Part shown: positions 60,578 through 64,000 of the stretch, piece after piece
Layout: each line of letters starts with the position of its first letter
Numbering within the stretch: the first letter of the stretch is position 1
Assembly: GCF_017874715.1 (NCBI RefSeq)
Contig: NZ_JAGGLR010000007.1
Location: 186,001-250,000, forward strand
Direction: 5' to 3'
DNA from: Streptomyces iranensis
GTDB taxonomy: Bacteria > Actinomycetota > Actinomycetes > Streptomycetales > Streptomycetaceae
Length of the DNA: 64,000 bases
Notes under the pieces: generated by a model
What the model was told of the DNA's origin: nothing
The model's database searches: none
Seen by the model: only the letters and a program-made list of their open reading frames with translations
Position numbers and translations under genes: made by a program

Positions 60578-61432
60578 CCTGGACATCCTCCGGTCGGCGA
60601 GCGGCTTGCCGCCGGTCTGGCAGGTGGGGCAGTACTGCAGCGCGGAGTCGCGGAAGGACACCTCGCGGACGGTGTCCCCGCACACCGGGCACGGCTGCCC
60701 GGCGCGGCCGTGCACCCGCATACCGCCGCGCTTCTCCCCCTTGAGGTCGGTGGCGGCCAGGCCGCGGGAGCGCTCGACGGCGGAGCGCAGCGTGGTGCCC
60801 ATCGCCTCGTACACCCCGGCGATCTCCGCTTCGGTGAGGTCCGAGGCGAGCCGGTAGGGCGACATCCGGGCGGCGTGCAGGATCTCGTCGGAGTAGGCGT
60901 TGCCGATCCCGGCGATGACGCTCTGGTCGCGCAGCACTCCCTTGATCCGGTGGCGCACGCCGCGCAGCAGACCGGCGAACGCCTCCAGGGTGAAGGAGTC
61001 GTCCAGCGGGTCCGGGCCCAGCCGGGCGATCCCGGGGACCTCCTGGGGGTCACCGACCACGTACACCGCGAGCCCCTTGCGCGTCCCGGCCTCGGTGAGG
61101 TCGAAGCCGCTACGCTCCGGCCCGGCCAGGAGCAGCCGCAGCGCGAGGGGGCCCTTGCCGGGCCGGGGCGGGGCCTCGGGGAGTCCGTCCCGCCAGCGCA
61201 GCCAGCCCGCCTTCGCGAGGTGGACCACCAGATGCGGGCCGTCGGTGGCCAGGTCGAGGAACTTGCCGTGGCGGGCCACCGCCGTGACGGCGCGGCCTTC
61301 GAGAGCGCTCGGCGGCGGGTCGTAGGTCTTCAGGACGCTCACCGCGACGGGGAGGACGCGGGCGATCTCCTGGCCGACGGCGCGCTCGGCCAGGATCGCG
61401 CTGAGGGCCTCCACCTCGGGCAGCTCCGGCAT
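60566..61432 (-). CDS. Fpg/Nei family DNA glycosylase (second paralogue)
   Basis: 288 residues. MPELPEVEAL start gives catalytic Pro and Glu; RHGKFLDLATDG with Lys; DQSVIAGIGNAYSDEILHAARMSPY is the H2TH; C-terminal finger CPVCGDTVREVSFRDSALQYCPTC. It differs from the 28516 protein in the linker (GEKRGGMRVHGR) and resembles the actinobacterial Fpg2/Nei-type group often linked with oxidative stress. The next gene, divergent, encodes a large haem-peroxidase-like protein. Confidence 0.93.
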   Translation of the reverse strand: MPELPEVEALSAILAERAVGQEIARVLPVAVSVLKTYDPPPSALEGRAVTAVARHGKFLDLATDGPHLVVHLAKAGWLRWRDGLPEAPPRPGKGPLALRLLLAGPERSGFDLTEAGTRKGLAVYVVGDPQEVPGIARLGPDPLDDSFTLEAFAGLLRGVRHRIKGVLRDQSVIAGIGNAYSDEILHAARMSPYRLASDLTEAEIAGVYEAMGTTLRSAVERSRGLAATDLKGEKRGGMRVHGRAGQPCPVCGDTVREVSFRDSALQYCPTCQTGGKPLADRRMSRLLK

Positions 61433-61589
61433 GCCACCAGTGTGCCGCAGGCCGGAACGGAACCACCCGGGGCGGCCCGGGTGACCGATTCCCCCCGGTG
61501 CACCACTCCGGGCTGCGGCCTCGCACACCCTCCCTTAGCGTCTCATTTGTTCCCTATCGTCCCTGCCTGCCCCGTACGGAGCGTTCCCC

Positions 61590-64000
61590 ATGGTCGACAC
61601 CGGACAGCGGTCCGTACGCAGCGAGGCGGCACGCGAAGGCGAGGCGGCGCGCGTGGGCGGGACGGCACGCCTGGGCGAGACGGCACGGCACGAGGTGGCG
61701 GGCGGGACGGCAGGCGCGGCGTACGAGGGCTATGAGGCGTACGAGGGCGGCAGCCCCGAGGCCGAGTGGCTGCGCTTCCAGAAGCTGACACACGAGCTGA
61801 TGCGAATGCGGCGGTACTCCGACGGCACCGACGGCACCGACGGCACCGACGGCCCGGTCGCCCCGCGGCCGCCGCGCGCCCTCCACGGCGCGGCGGCGCT
61901 GGGCGTGGAGAACGCCCGGCTGCGGTTCCGTGACGACCTTCCGCCGGAGCTGTGCGTGGGATACGCCCGGCCGGGCGCCGAGTACCCGGCCGTGGTGCGG
62001 CTGTCCAGCGCGAGCGGCTCCGAGGGGTACGGCGCCACCCCCGATCTGCGCCGGCTGACGGTGCGGGTCCAGGCCGGTCCGGAGGAGACCCACGATCTGC
62101 TGGCCACCAGCTTCCCGGTGTCCCACGCCGCCGACGCGCACGAGTTCGTCGCCTTCGCCAAGGCCACGGCGGGCGCCGGGAGCACCGTGGAGAAGGCGTT
62201 CGGGCTCTTCGTCCGGCTGCCGCTGGCCGTCGGCTGGGCCACCGCCGACCGGATGCGCCGCAACATGCGGATCGCCACCCGCCACACGGTGGGCTCGCTG
62301 GCCCGCGAGACCTTCTGGAGCCGGGGCGCGATCCTGTGGGGCCCGGCCGGTCCGGTGCGCTACCAGCTGCGGCCGGCGCCCGGCGGTACCCCCGCTCCCC
62401 CGCCCGACGGCGGCGACCCCGACTATCTCCACCGTGAGCTGGCGACGCGGCTGTCCACCGGCGACATCGCCTTCGAGCTGTGTGTGCAGCGCTATCTGGA
62501 CGACCGCCGCACCCCCGTCGAGGACGGTTCGGTGGAGTGGCGGGAGAGCGACGCGCCGGTCGTCCCGGTCGCGGTGCTCACCGTGCCGTGCCAGGACCTG
62601 GACAGCGCCCCTGCCCGGTCGGCGGCCCGCCGGGTCGAACAGCTGGCGTTCAACCCCTGGCACACCACCGAGGAGTTCCGGCCGCTCGGCAACCTCAACC
62701 GGGCCCGCAAGGCCGCGTACGAGGCCGCCGCGGCGCACCGGCTCGGCCTGCCCTTCCCCGCCGCCGAGCAGCGGCCGACCGCGCTGCTGCCCGTCCCGGT
62801 GCGCGCCGCCCTCGACCTGCCGGTGCGGGCGGCATTCGACCTGGTGGACCGCTGTGTGCCCTGGCATCGGCTGCCGGCGCCGCTGGGTCTGCTCAATCCG
62901 GCCGCGCTGGGCCGGGCACTGCGCCGGCTCGGCCTCGTCGAGGTGGACGACACACCCGAGGCGCCGCAGCGCCCGGCACCGGCCGGGGGGCTCTCCCCGG
63001 CACCGGCCGGGGAGAGACCGCGGGTGGCGCGCTCGTACGACGGCCCGACGGGCGATCCCGCCGTGGCGCGGAGGGACGTGGCCGGGGCAGCCTCCGGCCG
63101 CAGCCCCGCACCGCTCCACCGGCCCGATCTGATCCATGTGCCCCACCCCGCCACGGTCGCCGGAGAGCTGCTGCACCGGGCGCGCCTCCGGCCCGCCACC
63201 TCGCTCAATGTCCTGTTCGCCGCCTGGCTCCACCTCCAGTCCCCCGACTGGGTGGACGGCGCCTGCCACCGGTGGGACGGCTCGCGGATGTACGGCGGCG
63301 GCGGGCTGCGCCTGGAGGACGGCCATCTGCCGCTGGGTCCGGGCGGGGTGCCGCCGATCGGCCCGACCAGCGGCTGGTGGCTGGGGCTCAGCGCCATGCA
63401 CACGCTCTTCGCCCGTGAGCACGACGCGGTCCACGAGGCGCTGCGCCGCACCCATCCGTCGATGAGTGAGGAGTCGGCGCACCACACGGCCCGGCTGGTG
63501 GTCTCCGCGCTCATCGCCAAGATCCATACGGTGGAGTGGGTCCCGGCGATCCTCGCCACCGAGCTGAGCGACATCGGCTCGAGGACCAACTGGCAGGGCC
63601 CGCCCGCCCATTGGCTGTCCCGGCTCGGCCTGTTGCTGTTCGAGGCGGGCGCGTCGGCGGGCCTCCCCCGTGGCGTACCGGACCATCCCGAGATGCCGTT
63701 CGCGCTCGCCGAGGAGTTCATGGCGGTCTACCGGACGCATCCGCTGCTCCCGGACGACGTCGAGCTGTGCGACCACCGTTCCGGGCGGCGCACCCGGGCG
63801 CTCGGCTTCGACGAGGTGCGGGGCCCGGCGGCCGAGGCGGTGCTGCGCAAGACGGGGCTCGCCGACACCCTGTACTCCTTCGGCATCGCCCATCCGGGCG
63901 CGATCACCCTCAACAACTACCCGCACGCACTGCGCCGTTGCGAGCGGGACGGCGAGATCGTGGATCTGCCGGTGGTGGATCTGGCACGGGCCCGGCGGCG
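61590..64000 (+). CDS. Fusion of catalase-like domain and alpha-dioxygenase/animal-type haem peroxidase domain (3' cut by window edge)
   Basis: 803 codons visible from the ATG at 61590 (GGAG 8 nt upstream), still open at the window end. A low-complexity Glu/Ala/Gly tail (1-70, with DGT repeats) precedes a catalase-related domain (about 85-430): RALHGAA holds the distal His position, DLPPELCVGYA, YPAVVRLSSASG, and FELCVQRYLDDRRTPVEDGSVEW. A linker of about 90 residues follows. From about 520 the sequence follows plant/bacterial alpha-dioxygenases: HRWDGSRMYGG, MHTLFAREHDAVHEAL, SALIAKIHTVEW (proximal His), EEFMAVYRTHPLLPDD (catalytic Tyr) and LNNYPHALRR. The distal His of THDW is Pro (QSPDW). 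A lipid-oxidation role is inferred. Confidence 0.8.
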   Translation, partial: MVDTGQRSVRSEAAREGEAARVGGTARLGETARHEVAGGTAGAAYEGYEAYEGGSPEAEWLRFQKLTHELMRMRRYSDGTDGTDGTDGPVAPRPPRALHGAAALGVENARLRFRDDLPPELCVGYARPGAEYPAVVRLSSASGSEGYGATPDLRRLTVRVQAGPEETHDLLATSFPVSHAADAHEFVAFAKATAGAGSTVEKAFGLFVRLPLAVGWATADRMRRNMRIATRHTVGSLARETFWSRGAILWGPAGPVRYQLRPAPGGTPAPPPDGGDPDYLHRELATRLSTGDIAFELCVQRYLDDRRTPVEDGSVEWRESDAPVVPVAVLTVPCQDLDSAPARSAARRVEQLAFNPWHTTEEFRPLGNLNRARKAAYEAAAAHRLGLPFPAAEQRPTALLPVPVRAALDLPVRAAFDLVDRCVPWHRLPAPLGLLNPAALGRALRRLGLVEVDDTPEAPQRPAPAGGLSPAPAGERPRVARSYDGPTGDPAVARRDVAGAASGRSPAPLHRPDLIHVPHPATVAGELLHRARLRPATSLNVLFAAWLHLQSPDWVDGACHRWDGSRMYGGGGLRLEDGHLPLGPGGVPPIGPTSGWWLGLSAMHTLFAREHDAVHEALRRTHPSMSEESAHHTARLVVSALIAKIHTVEWVPAILATELSDIGSRTNWQGPPAHWLSRLGLLLFEAGASAGLPRGVPDHPEMPFALAEEFMAVYRTHPLLPDDVELCDHRSGRRTRALGFDEVRGPAAEAVLRKTGLADTLYSFGIAHPGAITLNNYPHALRRCERDGEIVDLPVVDLARARR

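Overview
The window is G+C-rich DNA with strong GC3 bias, dense short-spaced genes and many GTG/TTG starts. Together with a GH75 chitosanase, a DUF6296 protein, PAS-LuxR and Cse-type regulators, a mycothiol-type GST and dodecin, this points to a Streptomyces or close relative. No rRNA, tRNA, CRISPR array, insertion sequence or phage module was seen. The stretch looks like chromosomal-arm style accessory and housekeeping DNA.

Layout. 1-11.3 kb is a polysaccharide island: the 3' end of a ROK regulator, a LacI regulator with three AGCGCT-cored operators, a secreted GH-A glycosidase with an F5/8C domain, a secreted DUF1996 protein, a TAT-exported GH55-like beta-helix protein, type II dehydroquinase, an Aga-like amino-sugar set (DeoR regulator, SIS isomerase/deaminase, class II aldolase) and a GH75 chitosanase behind a CsnR-like palindrome. 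11.3-18.5 kb: STAS protein, ECF sigma factor with SnoaL-like tail, DUF6296, a 1500-residue CtpI-like P-type ATPase and a divergent repeat-containing basic protein. 18.7-28.2 kb: PAS-LuxR regulator, a CseA/CseB/CseC-like lipoprotein-regulator-kinase operon without sigE, a class A PBP whose transpeptidase site is destroyed, an orphan cytochrome oxidase subunit I, and an ECF sigma/CU044_5270 pair. 28.5-37.1 kb: Fpg glycosylase, SpoIIE phosphatase, a leader peptide before a GST, LysR, zinc-ribbon, Mut7-C and YihY proteins, and a MauE / TAT protein / 16-cysteine DPBB trio.

37.2-42.4 kb matches the mycobacterial KstR2 regulon in gene content and order (thiolase FadA6, TetR KstR2, SDR IpdF, divergent FadE30-like and a second acyl-CoA dehydrogenase) with a near-consensus KstR2 box in the divergent promoter; a CYP125/124-like P450 lies 6 kb away. 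42.4-46.8 kb: a second LacI regulator and a PaaX / AidB-like dehydrogenase / crotonase unit with its own inverted-repeat operator. 46.9-54.4 kb: a Pro-Thr-rich membrane protein with DUF4239, P450, metallophosphoesterase, Usp, dodecin, a degraded reading frame, a SUMF1-fold protein, GNAT and a secreted Ca-type PI-PLC. 54.5-61.4 kb: epimerase, animal-type transketolase and NDH-2 in one operon, an FAD monooxygenase and a second Fpg protein. The window ends inside a large protein that fuses a catalase-like domain to an alpha-dioxygenase-like haem domain.

Two things stand out. First, at least twelve genes carry a short direct duplication of their own 3' end, stop codon included, immediately after the stop, and unrelated minisatellites fill other intergenic gaps. 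Second, the catalase-like/alpha-dioxygenase fusion at the right edge is a candidate single-chain oxylipin enzyme.
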